A DNA stretch of 25,844 nucleotides from a virus, in the IMG/VR virus record IMGVR_UViG_3300015245_000381, positions 1-25,844 of that record. One strand, written 5' to 3'. The first letter of the stretch is position 1. Each line of letters begins with the position of its first letter. The notes under the pieces are model-generated. The model was not told where the DNA came from. It ran no database searches and saw nothing but the letters and a program-made list of their open reading frames with translations. The position numbers and the translations under genes are program-made. Of the stretch, positions 1 through 9,539 are shown piece after piece.

Positions 1-3000
1 CAAACCGGAGTCCCTACGGAGTTCTCTGAACAAATCGCGATGCTTGGTATGATGTTTATGGGCCTTCGGCATGGAAAATCTCACGTCTATGGTGGTGAAG
101 TTCCACCTCCGGGGCTTTCTAAAGAAGTCGATGGTATTCGTGAACATCGTTCGAAGGAGAATCTACGTGCGCTTGACGAAGCTACTAAGTCTATGCAAAA
201 AACCCAAACCAATCAAACTGTGCCCGATCCTCTTGGAAAGGGATTTGCAGAACTTGTTGTTGAGAATAGAAGTGTTTACGTCTCTGTCGACGCTATCAAG
301 CGCCTCTACGGAGACAAAATTCCGGCTCCAGAAGATGGGATCCTCGGGTGGGTTGATGGAATCGGAGAGAAAATCACGAGCCATGGAGAAGTTGGGAAGG
401 ATATAGCGATTCCATTGAAGGATTGGTTAACCAAAGTCGATCCTGAGATTGCGAAAGCGTTGCATGATGATACTCGGGTTACCAAGGATGATGTTACTAC
501 TAACGAAGCGAAGAGATATAAGGAGCTTCAAGAGTCACAGGAAGCTGCAACTCCTGAAAAGCCCGGTGTGCAAAACATCGATCTCTCCCGCCGAGGCTTT
601 CTCAAAGGCGCTGGAGCCACTATTGCTACTGCTGCCGCTGGCAAGGTGCCGAAGTTAGGAGAGGTGAATCCGTTTGCTGGGGCAGACCTTTCGGTTTTTG
701 ATAAAAACGCTCAGCATAGAGCTGCTGAGTTTTGGAATTTCTTCAATCCTGGCGGAGATAGGAGTAAGGACGATGCATTCAGAAATCTAGTGAAAGGCCA
801 ATTGACTAAGGGAGCCAAGCATTTCGAAGGCCAAGGTGGGCATCCTGACGTTAAGCTTATGCAAAAAGCAGCTAGACTCATTGAATCTGGCTGGACTCCA
901 ACTGAGGAAATGCTTGTTCAGGTTCGGAAGACTGGGCAAGGCGAAGGTGGTGAGCCTTCAGAAATGACCAAGAAGATGGTCGAAGAAGACCATATGAAGC
1001 CTTCTGAAGCGGAAGAAATCTCCCAACTTCCTTGGCCCGAAGAATACATGAAAGGCGACTACCCCAAAGGCCTAACTGAACCCTTCGTTCGTGAAACCAT
1101 GCATCGGCATCAAGAAGCTATTGATGAAACCCGCGATGCCTATCATCTCCGACCTTCTTTTGCAAAGCCCAAAGAGGTCAAGCTCGAAATCACCGATACT
1201 TTTGATCAACCTGAGTTCGAAGACCAATCCGGGAACAAACACAAAGCCGGGAAACTCATCGACATTAATCTGAAAGACGACGAAGGCAACCCTCTCGGCG
1301 CTATCTCCGTTATAACCGGCGAAGACTTTCTCCACGTCGACTATGCTCATAATGCCGAATTCCAACCATGGCAACATGGGTTCAACCAGATGGAGGTTTT
1401 GCTTCGGACCGCTAAAGAACTCTATAACATGTTCCCTGAGACTAAGGGCCTTGGTGGACATCTTATAAGTCGAGATAAGTATGTCAAATACACTTGGGAC
1501 CAACTTTTTGGTGTGGAAGATTCAGGCCCTTCCAACATCAGCATCGCCGATCTGAAGGAGAAATACTTCGAAACTCCCTTTGAACTCGGGCCTTCTCAGC
1601 CTACTGGAGTTATCCAGTCAGCAAAGGGCAAGCGATTCACCACCGATAGCCTCGGCTCTACTACCATTCGCAGGGCTTTTCAACAACTTGACCTTGGTAG
1701 TACTATCGGTGGCCCAATAGCTGGTGCTTTGGACGCCATCGCGAAGAAAATCTCTGAAAAAGTTGGCAGTACCCAAATCCATGTTATCAAACAGGCCGAA
1801 TGGGAGGCTATGCAAGAAGGAGTGAATTTAGCTGGTTTTTATGATCCGATTAGTAATACAATTGCTATATCGGAAAACAACTTTGAAGGCCACTCTGCTT
1901 CCCGCTTTTTCTTCCATGAAGCTGTTCACGCTGCGACTGTTCGTGAGATTATTCGTAATCCAGAACTTAATGCACGTATACAGCTTGTAATGAATGAGGT
2001 ACAATCACAAATTGTCGGTAAGCATTATGGAATGACAGATACTGGAGAGTTCATTGCTGAAGCCCTTACCAATCCAGTATTTCAACGAGAATTAGCGTTG
2101 ATGAAAATCTCTCCTGAACTAGCTAAGCATCTTGGTGTACGTGAATCTGGCCTTATCAAAACCATGTGGGATGCAATTATTCACACAATCGCTAAAGGCC
2201 TGGGCCTGGATTCAAATCCCGCGACTGTGTCGGCTTTGGAAGCCGCTATGCGAGTATCCCAAGAAGCGTTTGATAAACAACTCACTCTCAAAGACCGTAT
2301 TAAGATGATGGAATGGAAAGCGAGCTTAATGGCTTCGGAAGAGGCACCGAAGCCATCTCCGATGGAAGCCGAACTTCCTGCAAGTGCCAAACCCACCGCT
2401 TTCCGAGGCAAAACCCCAGGCATTGCCTCTATGGCCCGCCAAGGTGAACTTGATGTCACACGAATGGAGGATAAGAAGGCATTCGCTACGCCTACTGCCT
2501 TAGGTATCAACAAAGAATGGTACCAACGCTATCAAGACCTCATCGCAAAACAACAGGGCGAAGATGCAAAGCGGCAGATGGAAATTGCGCTTAAGCGAGC
2601 TGAGCAGATTCAAACCAAAGAATGGAAGGATACCTCTGATAGGATTTCGAAGGAAGTCGAAGAGAAAATCCGGGCCCGCCCAGACGTTAGTGTTGATGAA
2701 GCTTTGCGAAAGGGAACGCTCGGAGAAGGGACAAGGGCTAAAGGTAGTCGGCGACTTCGTTTAAATGCTGAAGAGCTTACAGAGGAGCAGAAAGGCGTTC
2801 TTGATCCTTCTGAATATTCTCTTGACGGAGTCCACCCAGACGATCTCGCAGGGTACTTCGGGTTCCCTTCCGGGGATGCCATGCTCGAACGATTGGGGCA
2901 ATTTCGAGAATTCGTCAAAGCCACCTACGCCTCCAGTGAAATCTTTGTCAAAGCCGCTACCCGCGAGGAAACTACAAAACGAATGGAACAAGAATTTGGT

Positions 3001-5862
3001 GACCTTGGCCAGAAAATCCTTGAAGAAGCCCGAGATCATGTTCTTTCCGAAACCCAACTTGACCTCATGCATGAGGAACTTGTAGGGATGGCGATGCAGG
3101 GTGGAATTGAGTTTTCAATCACTAAAGCCCAGATGAAAGCTATTGCCAAGGGTTCTTTCGACAAGCATACCATGGGAGATATGTCGACGGCAGAGTATCT
3201 CAAGCTCGCTGGCAAGCATGGATTAGAGCTTGAAAAAGCCCTTCTTGATGAAGATTTCAAAACTGCCTTCAAGGCCAAACAAATGCAGACCCTTGCCACG
3301 ATGATGGCAGCGGAGGCAAAGAAAGTTGAAAAGGCAAAGAAGGTTTGGGATAGAAATGCAAAGCGATTCGCAAAGCGAGAAGTCTCTGGAATTGACCAAC
3401 GTTACACGAATGCAATCCATGACATCATGTTCCGAACTAACTCTACGCCCAAGCCTAGACGAACTCCTACCGACCTCATTGAGGCCTTTCGTCGTGATGG
3501 ATGGTCAGATATCTCACCCCTCAAAGATTTCGTGGAAGATCGTTTCGAAGCATTCCGTGAACTTGCCGTGCCTGAATGGTTACAAGATCCGAGATTTGAA
3601 AAGGATTTCGATTCGTTGACGACGAATGAGTTTATGGAGGCCAACAATGCCATCAAATCCTTGATCAAAAACGGTCGCGATGAACAGAAGGTATTTTCTG
3701 AAGGCAACGCGGCAGACCTGGCCGAAGTCTTCGAAGGTATGCGAGAGCAGATTAAGGACCTTCCGGTTCAAGAAGATAGAATCGATAGACCACAGGGTCG
3801 AATCGCGAAATGGATCGGGACTTCCTTCTGGGCCCATGTTAACATTGAATCCATGATGAACCGTCTCGATCGAGGGAATATCCAAGGGCTTTTCAAGAAA
3901 TACATCATGCGGCCCATAGCCGAGGCTTCAAACGCCAAAGACGCAATGATGAAGAAATACCAAGGTGAGGTCTCGGATCTTGGTAAAATTAAGGATATGG
4001 ATAAACTTGTTGAAAACAACCTCTTCATCGATCCTCGCGGCGATGGTAAACCCTTTATTATGCGTAAGCGCAATGTCCTTGGTGTTCTTCAGAATGTAGG
4101 CAACATCAGCAATTTGGAGAAGCTGACCAAAGGCTACAACATTTCTTCAGAAAACGTAATGGCATGGCTCAAACGCAACACCACCAAAGAAGATTGGGAC
4201 CGCGCACAGAAAATTGGTAAAATCTTCGACGATCTCTTCGATCAAGGCGCAAGGATGCAGCATGAGCTTACAGGCCTAGCTCCTGCCAAGGTTCCTTTGC
4301 AACCTTTCATCGACCCTTTTGGTACCGTCCGCGAGGGCTGGTATAACCCGGTTAAATATGACCGCAAGCGCCCTGGCAACAGCCCAAAACTTATGGGACG
4401 GAGTGCATTAGAGGATGAAGGTTACTTTCGAGCCACAGTTCCTACCGGATTCCTAACTGAGCGCACTGGCTACATCGCGCCGATGGAACTAAATCTTGAT
4501 ATCGTCCCTGTGCGTATGCGCCAGATGATTCACGACATCACGATGCGGTCATCGATTATTCAAGCCTCGAAGTTCTTTTATAATCCTGAATTCAATCGGA
4601 TGATCCGAAAAGCCTACGGCGATAAGCCAGTAGAAGAATTTATCCCATTCCTTCGTGATGTCGCTAATAGTCCTAACTTCGTTAGCTTCGCAGAGCAGGT
4701 TGGTAATGAAGCCATGGAATTCTTTCGGCAGAACCTGATCTCAACCCTTATTGGATTGAACCCAGGAACCGTGATGAAACATGGCACGACTGCGCTTTTA
4801 AACTCTCTCCAACAAATGGGTTATCGTGACTTTGCCAGAGAGTTCGTCAGCCAATTCCGCGTGGATTCTTCGACCGGCATTCGCGATGGTAAAATGGCAA
4901 TGGAGAAATCGGAAGAACTTCAACGGCGAAGACGTAATTTCCAAGAATTAATCTCTGGTCATGGCTCTGAAATCAACATTCGCGGCGGTAAAGGCGGTGG
5001 AACTTTCGATACCGCTCGCGAGATCATGATGCAATTTGGAGCAGCACCAGTTGCGGCAAGTGATCTTTTGTCTGCTCGGCCTACATGGCTAGTTGCATAT
5101 AAACGAGCAAGAATGGAAGGGGCTACAGAAGGAGAAGCGATTTATCGTGGTGATCTTGCTATCAGGCAAACCCATGGATCCTCTGTGATGTCGAATAAGC
5201 CTTCTGTGATGCGAACCAATGCTTTCGGTGCTCTTTATACGTCTCTTTATGGGTTTTTCAGTCATATGTTTCAAAAACAATATGAAATGGCCTGGAAGGC
5301 AAAGGATGCAGTGGGTCTGGCAAAGCAAGGAGAATATGCTGAAGGGGCAAAGCGAGTTCCCGAACTTGCGTCGTTATTCCTTTCTTACGTAATTCTCCCT
5401 GCTGTTATTGAAGAACTCGTCACTCCTTATACCAATTCGGAGAAGGATTCATGGGGAAAGAAGATTGCGAAGACCCTTGCCTTTGGGATAGGGTCTTCGA
5501 TGATAGGAGTCCGAGACTTTGTTCATGGATTTATAAACGTTCGAGACCCTTCGGCAGGCCTAGTTGGAACAATGTTCAAGACGATATCTGATGTGGGTAA
5601 GGATTTGGGCAACGGAGCTCAAGCATTCACCGATCCCGCACGCCAGGCGAAACTGGCTAACCATATTTTATCCATGTTCGGTCTACTAACGGGGCTAACC
5701 AATGCTAGCGAAGGCAAAATGGTGGAATATTTCTGGCGGGTAAATAAAGGTCTTGAAAAGCCAAAAGGCCCATGGGAGACCTTAACCGGTATGCGCTATG
5801 GCACCACTAAAGGCCACAGCAAAACTGGCGCACAATATCTAGAACATCTGAAAGGGCATTGA
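1..5862 (+). CDS. Giant virion-associated (polyvalent-type) protein, 5' partial
   Basis: The reading frame is open from the first base, so the gene probably starts upstream and the ATG at 40 is internal; at least 1953 codons are visible. Near 583-603 is a twin-arginine motif (SRRGFLKG) followed by an Ala-rich stretch. At 1915-1929 is HEAVH, the zinc-binding signature of zincin metallopeptidases, followed about 40 codons later by FIAEAL, a plausible third ligand. Long charged helical stretches fill the middle. Near 5365-5415 is one hydrophobic segment (LASLFLSYVILPAVIEEL). Size, mixed domains and position before the endolysin fit the large internal or ejected virion proteins of phages, which often carry peptidase domains. 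The exact role (ejection, wall passage, protection of injected DNA) is inference. Confidence 0.8.
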   Translation, partial: QTGVPTEFSEQIAMLGMMFMGLRHGKSHVYGGEVPPPGLSKEVDGIREHRSKENLRALDEATKSMQKTQTNQTVPDPLGKGFAELVVENRSVYVSVDAIKRLYGDKIPAPEDGILGWVDGIGEKITSHGEVGKDIAIPLKDWLTKVDPEIAKALHDDTRVTKDDVTTNEAKRYKELQESQEAATPEKPGVQNIDLSRRGFLKGAGATIATAAAGKVPKLGEVNPFAGADLSVFDKNAQHRAAEFWNFFNPGGDRSKDDAFRNLVKGQLTKGAKHFEGQGGHPDVKLMQKAARLIESGWTPTEEMLVQVRKTGQGEGGEPSEMTKKMVEEDHMKPSEAEEISQLPWPEEYMKGDYPKGLTEPFVRETMHRHQEAIDETRDAYHLRPSFAKPKEVKLEITDTFDQPEFEDQSGNKHKAGKLIDINLKDDEGNPLGAISVITGEDFLHVDYAHNAEFQPWQHGFNQMEVLLRTAKELYNMFPETKGLGGHLISRDKYVKYTWDQLFGVEDSGPSNISIADLKEKYFETPFELGPSQPTGVIQSAKGKRFTTDSLGSTTIRRAFQQLDLGSTIGGPIAGALDAIAKKISEKVGSTQIHVIKQAEWEAMQEGVNLAGFYDPISNTIAISENNFEGHSASRFFFHEAVHAATVREIIRNPELNARIQLVMNEVQSQIVGKHYGMTDTGEFIAEALTNPVFQRELALMKISPELAKHLGVRESGLIKTMWDAIIHTIAKGLGLDSNPATVSALEAAMRVSQEAFDKQLTLKDRIKMMEWKASLMASEEAPKPSPMEAELPASAKPTAFRGKTPGIASMARQGELDVTRMEDKKAFATPTALGINKEWYQRYQDLIAKQQGEDAKRQMEIALKRAEQIQTKEWKDTSDRISKEVEEKIRARPDVSVDEALRKGTLGEGTRAKGSRRLRLNAEELTEEQKGVLDPSEYSLDGVHPDDLAGYFGFPSGDAMLERLGQFREFVKATYASSEIFVKAATREETTKRMEQEFGDLGQKILEEARDHVLSETQLDLMHEELVGMAMQGGIEFSITKAQMKAIAKGSFDKHTMGDMSTAEYLKLAGKHGLELEKALLDEDFKTAFKAKQMQTLATMMAAEAKKVEKAKKVWDRNAKRFAKREVSGIDQRYTNAIHDIMFRTNSTPKPRRTPTDLIEAFRRDGWSDISPLKDFVEDRFEAFRELAVPEWLQDPRFEKDFDSLTTNEFMEANNAIKSLIKNGRDEQKVFSEGNAADLAEVFEGMREQIKDLPVQEDRIDRPQGRIAKWIGTSFWAHVNIESMMNRLDRGNIQGLFKKYIMRPIAEASNAKDAMMKKYQGEVSDLGKIKDMDKLVENNLFIDPRGDGKPFIMRKRNVLGVLQNVGNISNLEKLTKGYNISSENVMAWLKRNTTKEDWDRAQKIGKIFDDLFDQGARMQHELTGLAPAKVPLQPFIDPFGTVREGWYNPVKYDRKRPGNSPKLMGRSALEDEGYFRATVPTGFLTERTGYIAPMELNLDIVPVRMRQMIHDITMRSSIIQASKFFYNPEFNRMIRKAYGDKPVEEFIPFLRDVANSPNFVSFAEQVGNEAMEFFRQNLISTLIGLNPGTVMKHGTTALLNSLQQMGYRDFAREFVSQFRVDSSTGIRDGKMAMEKSEELQRRRRNFQELISGHGSEINIRGGKGGGTFDTAREIMMQFGAAPVAASDLLSARPTWLVAYKRARMEGATEGEAIYRGDLAIRQTHGSSVMSNKPSVMRTNAFGALYTSLYGFFSHMFQKQYEMAWKAKDAVGLAKQGEYAEGAKRVPELASLFLSYVILPAVIEELVTPYTNSEKDSWGKKIAKTLAFGIGSSMIGVRDFVHGFINVRDPSAGLVGTMFKTISDVGKDLGNGAQAFTDPARQAKLANHILSMFGLLTGLTNASEGKMVEYFWRVNKGLEKPKGPWETLTGMRYGTTKGHSKTGAQYLEHLKGH

Positions 5863-5863
5863 G

Positions 5864-6385
5864 ATGGAAACAAACTGGGACTACTGCCTCAAGGCCGTTC
5901 TTCTCGAAGAAGGCGGAAACGATGATGATTCTCATGATCCAGGTGGGCGTACTTCGCGAGGGATTATTCAGCGTGAATATACTGCTTATCGCAAGCGAGA
6001 AGGCTTGCCTATGCAGGATGTCTGGAAGGCATCTGACGTAGAGATTGATGAAATCTACGAAATCAGCTACTGGAATCCTTGGTGCCCGAAGTTGCCCTCA
6101 GGAATTGATTTAATCTACTATAATATGTGCGTCAACGCAGGTGCAGTACAAGCGACAAAGCTCTTGCAACGATGTCTTCATGTTAACGATGATGGGCACA
6201 TCGGCATTGTGACAATGGCAGCGATCGAATCTATCCATCCTGACGATGTAAAAACTTTGATTCATTTATTCTCTGAACGATGTTTGACGTTCTACCGAAG
6301 TCTGAAAGGTGCTAAATACTATATCAAAGGTTGGACCTCTCGCACACGAATAATTGAGAAGAAGGCCCTTGCCCTTTTGCCCTAA
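5864..6385 (+). CDS. Endolysin, GH108-type N-acetylmuramidase with peptidoglycan-binding tail
   Basis: This 173-aa protein should cut glycan strands of the host wall at lysis. It shows the GH108 pattern: LLEEGGND with the likely catalytic Glu at residue 16, then DPGGRTSRGI (25-34). The C-terminal half has the NAGAVQATKLLQRCL...DGHIGIVTMAAI pattern of the peptidoglycan-binding domain that usually accompanies GH108. There is no signal peptide or membrane segment, so it should need a holin or another export route; no holin lies next to it. AAAGGG about 6 bases upstream acts as ribosome site, and the start follows the giant gene's stop by one base. Confidence 0.9.
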   Translation: METNWDYCLKAVLLEEGGNDDDSHDPGGRTSRGIIQREYTAYRKREGLPMQDVWKASDVEIDEIYEISYWNPWCPKLPSGIDLIYYNMCVNAGAVQATKLLQRCLHVNDDGHIGIVTMAAIESIHPDDVKTLIHLFSERCLTFYRSLKGAKYYIKGWTSRTRIIEKKALALLP

Positions 6386-7629
6386 TCTTCCCCTGGCCCA
6401 AATACTGCTGTTTCCCATTTCGGGTGCCTACCAAGAATCACAATCTGACGTGAGCCAACCATTAGATCAAGAATTCGTTGTAACGACTGCGCAGGGATTT
6501 TATTCGTTGCAAACTTGATCAAATCCCCTTCTTCAACTTGGCCCAGGGCTTTCACATAGTGGGCAATCTCCTGCATAGCATTTGCATCTGCATTGCCTGC
6601 GCCGGCTTGGAACAAGTTCGGCATATGCATTTCGGCTTCTATGAGCCAACTTAACGCTCTTTTATAATCTTCTTCCGTGATAATCAGCTTTTGACCACGG
6701 TCAACACAAACGATAATGCACAATTTGAGCAAGTGCACAAATCGTCTGGAGTTGTAATGCAATAATCTAGGATGGTTAGGCACTGGGGGCATTCCGGCTC
6801 TTCGCCAATTATCGACTTGCGCAATGAAATTCTCCGCATTTCCAAGTTGTCCCCAGAGCGAACTGATAACGTGGAGGTCATGTATAAGATCTTCTGGATT
6901 CTTTTCTTTGCGACCGAATGCGGTTTCATTTATGTGCCTATCGTCTGAGAAGATGAACATTGCTCGTGAAGTAAATCCTTGTTCCCAACTACCTTCTGGC
7001 ATTGTTGTCATTAATTGTGAAGGCGTAGAACCAGCAAGGATATTAAGCTGGGGTGCCTTGATCTTGATATCGATTTCTTTAGTCCGTTTCATTTCGGAGT
7101 AAGAAGCGATTACATCATAAAAGGTTGTTAAACCGGCGATCAATTCTTTATTCCACTCCGACATCGTCACTTGCCAATCATCGGAGAAGAGAATCATGGA
7201 GTTGTATTCTTCCGAGATGCCAAGGGCAACGTTGGTAACACTCCTTCGCGATTTCTTGAGCGCGTCAACCAAAGATGCTTTGCTAACTGATTGCGGACCG
7301 ATTGGATATCCTTCAATAGTTTCACACAATCTTCTGGCGGCAGCAATCGTTCGACTTTTTCCAACGCCAGGATGCCCGACAATAAATGTGTACATATTTG
7401 GATAAATATTATCCGTTGTATGCGCCCAGACTTTTTGCTCAAGCGTGGCTCCTATAGTTGCAATCGCCGTCCATCGGCGGAAGATTTCTGGGCTTTCCAA
7501 GTCCGCGGTATATTCTACGAATGCTTCAATCCACGAATTCAGCCTCCTCAATCCGCTTCCGTTGGTCCCCTCCTTTGTAGCTTTTGAGCCCATTAGGGTT
7601 CGCCGAGGAATACTCGCATTATTCTGCAT
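6382..7629 (-). CDS. Replicative helicase-like P-loop ATPase (DUF3987-like)
   Basis: The 415-aa protein has a clear Walker A motif, GHPGVGKS, at residues 85-92, and a Walker B-like ILFSDD about 85 residues later. The lead-in PEIFRRWTAIATIGATLEQKVW...IYPNMYTFIVG is typical of phage DUF3987-like ATPases found beside family A polymerases, probably the replicative helicase. I see no primase zinc finger. The start at 7629 has GGAGAG four bases upstream. A second ATG at 7593 may be the ancestral start, because the first 12 codons lie over sequence displaced by an HNH gene (see the remnant at 7526-7600). The stop overlaps the endolysin stop on the other strand. Confidence 0.8.
   Translation of the reverse strand: MQNNASIPRRTLMGSKATKEGTNGSGLRRLNSWIEAFVEYTADLESPEIFRRWTAIATIGATLEQKVWAHTTDNIYPNMYTFIVGHPGVGKSRTIAAARRLCETIEGYPIGPQSVSKASLVDALKKSRRSVTNVALGISEEYNSMILFSDDWQVTMSEWNKELIAGLTTFYDVIASYSEMKRTKEIDIKIKAPQLNILAGSTPSQLMTTMPEGSWEQGFTSRAMFIFSDDRHINETAFGRKEKNPEDLIHDLHVISSLWGQLGNAENFIAQVDNWRRAGMPPVPNHPRLLHYNSRRFVHLLKLCIIVCVDRGQKLIITEEDYKRALSWLIEAEMHMPNLFQAGAGNADANAMQEIAHYVKALGQVEEGDLIKFATNKIPAQSLQRILDLMVGSRQIVILGRHPKWETAVFGPGED
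7526..7600 (-). pseudogene. Displaced original 3' end of the DNA polymerase gene
   Basis: Inside the helicase gene, in another frame, the minus strand reads NPNGLKSYKGGDQRKRIEEA and ends at a TGA four codons later. This matches the present polymerase C-terminus (NPNGLKSYKGGDTRQRIPEG, 8070-8135) at most positions. The frame is the same as that of the HNH gene and follows 6 codons after its stop. The simplest reading is that this was the genuine polymerase tail before the HNH gene inserted and supplied a substitute. It is probably kept because it is also helicase coding sequence. Confidence 0.75.
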
Positions 7630-8146
7630 AAAACTCTCCGAAGAGCTTCATAGCTGTTTCTTCATATGCTTCTGAAGCTTCTTCGGCAGTGTTGAATGTG
7701 CCTAATTGATGGGTTATTCCATCTTTTGTTATTCTTGCTTCGAATCTTCCACTACTTGTTTGTCTTACGCCCTTAATTTGAAGTTTGTTATTCGAGTAAA
7801 CTCCTTTATTGCAATTATTATCTGCTTGAGTTGTGGGCCTTAAATTATCAATTGCATTATGTGATTTGTTTCTATCTTTGTGATCTATGAAGACCCATTC
7901 TCCATATATATAGAACCAAGCTAAATTGTGTGCAGGATAAGATATACCGTCTATTCCTATAATAATATAGCCTAAATGATGCAAAGACCCGGCTTCTTGG
8001 TCTTTAAAACAATTAGGTCTCCCTTGAACTTTCTTCCATTTAAAGCTTCCAGTTTCTGAATCATAATCTAAAATCTCCTTCAGGTATTCTCTGTCTAGTG
8101 TCTCCTCCTTTATAGGACTTGAGTCCATTTGGATTGGTTTTTTCAT
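7619..8146 (-). CDS. HNH homing endonuclease with AP2 DNA-binding domain
   Basis: The protein of about 175 aa starts with the usual EYLKEILDYDSETGSFKWK lead-in. It continues with an HNH_3-type nuclease core (HNLAWFYIYG..IDHKDRNKSHNAIDNLR) and ends with an AP2-type domain (KGVRQTSSGRFEARI...LGTFNTAEEASEAYEETA..FGEF). These are hallmarks of phage homing endonucleases. Its 5' end overlaps the polymerase 3' end in another frame and its 3' end overlaps the helicase start. Start choice is uncertain: 8146 has GGGGA upstream; 8128 is homologous in position to the helicase ATG at 7593; 8182 is also possible. The region looks richer in A+T than its neighbours, which suggests acquisition. Confidence 0.85.
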   Translation of the reverse strand: MKKPIQMDSSPIKEETLDREYLKEILDYDSETGSFKWKKVQGRPNCFKDQEAGSLHHLGYIIIGIDGISYPAHNLAWFYIYGEWVFIDHKDRNKSHNAIDNLRPTTQADNNCNKGVYSNNKLQIKGVRQTSSGRFEARITKDGITHQLGTFNTAEEASEAYEETAMKLFGEFYAE

Positions 8147-9539
8147 CGTAGTGTCCCCAATTATATCCCGTGGCGCATCCATAAGGTATCACCAAGCTAC
8201 GATTATTGTTTAGTTCTACACGATATTCTAGTAGCTTGCGTATAACTGGAATTATGCCATCTTCCATCTCCTCGGGATATTGAACAATAATAGCATCATG
8301 GATTTGCATAAGCAAAATGCATTTCCTTTCTCGCCAGACCTGGAGCATCCCTTTGTTAACAATATCCGCAAGACTCCCCTGGGGATCATAGGCTATCGCC
8401 GCTCGAAGAGTATCTGCATCATTTCGGCGGCCGAAGAAATGCCTCCTACGCCCAGTCAAAGACGTAAGCATACCTTCACGACGAAGTGTATGCTCCGTCC
8501 AATCGTGCCATTGAAGATGGGCTGGGAAGGCGGCGAAATATGTTGGTTGAAAATCAATGATCATTCCGATGGGAACTTTAGCTTGGGTGCTGATAGTTTC
8601 AGGTTGACCTCCGTAATTAGTCCCGTGTCCGATCTTTTTACACATGAAGCGTCTAGAGTAATGTCGATAGTAAGGTTGCTCAGCAAGCTCTTTATCAGCA
8701 TTAGGGCTTCCGACCCATCCCAGATTGGGCCAACAAAGTTTTGCAACTGAAGTGTGCAAGTCTCCTGATTCACAAGCGTTGAGATACCTACCGTCATTGA
8801 ACAAGTTCCACTCGATTGCTCCAACTGCACGGCTTTCTCCTTGCTCAGCGTCGAAATATCCTAGTTTATGTCCCCTATCCGCTATGAAAACAGATCGGAG
8901 AGATTCTTCGATATTCTGGAGATTTGTACCGGTACCGAATTCGGAAAATGATGAGGATAGTCGACCAGTTGTTGTTCCTCCAATATTGTAGCTGGTTCGA
9001 ATTCTACCATCAGGATCGATTTCTGTTTTAAGCACGGAAACCTTTTTCCCAAGGTCCCGCATTGCTTTAATATGTCCGACAATGGGCCGTGCAATAAGGT
9101 AAGCCTCCATTCGTTCCATAGCATCTCGATTGACTGTGGGTTTCCCTTTCTTTCGAATAATCGGTACTCCAATTTTATCATAGAATAACTCCATCACATC
9201 TTGGGGTGAATTCGGATTAAAGTCCCATAGACCGAAGGCCTCGCCTACGATCCTTTGGAGGTTAGCCTGGAGGTGATCGATTTTATTTACATACTCCTCT
9301 ACAACCTCATCTCGTCGATGGAGATCAATCCTTACTCCACGGAGTTTCATCTCCAAAGTAGGTCCTTGTAAGGCTCTTGAAAAGGCGTAGGTCTTGGAAG
9401 TTTGATCGTCTAATTCTGGTAGAAGTACTTCCAAGACCTCTGCGGTAATAGTTACGTCCATACCGTTATAAATTTGGTCCCTCTCCCAAGCTGTGAGGTC
9501 TTCTGGACCGGTTATCGAGGTATCAACTATTTTTGCCAT
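8061..9539 (-). CDS. Family A DNA polymerase, polymerase domain plus exonuclease motif III
   Basis: The 492-aa protein synthesises phage DNA. Visible motifs: YNGMD (24-28), which is 3'-5' exonuclease motif III; TTGRLSSS (189-196); motif A DAEQGESR (230-237); the O-helix R297...K302...GTNYG; and motif C QIHDAIIV (412-419), where the Glu of VHDE is replaced by Ala, as in some phage enzymes. The protein lacks exonuclease motifs I and II, which are in the next gene upstream (9944-11038). The last 24 residues are a replacement tail. The start ATG at 9539 overlaps the 3' end of an HNH gene by 17 bases, with GGAAGAG as ribosome site. Confidence 0.92.
   Translation of the reverse strand: MAKIVDTSITGPEDLTAWERDQIYNGMDVTITAEVLEVLLPELDDQTSKTYAFSRALQGPTLEMKLRGVRIDLHRRDEVVEEYVNKIDHLQANLQRIVGEAFGLWDFNPNSPQDVMELFYDKIGVPIIRKKGKPTVNRDAMERMEAYLIARPIVGHIKAMRDLGKKVSVLKTEIDPDGRIRTSYNIGGTTTGRLSSSFSEFGTGTNLQNIEESLRSVFIADRGHKLGYFDAEQGESRAVGAIEWNLFNDGRYLNACESGDLHTSVAKLCWPNLGWVGSPNADKELAEQPYYRHYSRRFMCKKIGHGTNYGGQPETISTQAKVPIGMIIDFQPTYFAAFPAHLQWHDWTEHTLRREGMLTSLTGRRRHFFGRRNDADTLRAAIAYDPQGSLADIVNKGMLQVWRERKCILLMQIHDAIIVQYPEEMEDGIIPVIRKLLEYRVELNNNRSLVIPYGCATGYNWGHYDEKTNPNGLKSYKGGDTRQRIPEGDFRL

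Noticed and set aside
8280-8750. 156-codon plus-strand frame opposite the polymerase
   Set aside because: It is antisense to conserved polymerase motifs, has no matching neighbours on that strand, and the product is not protein-like.
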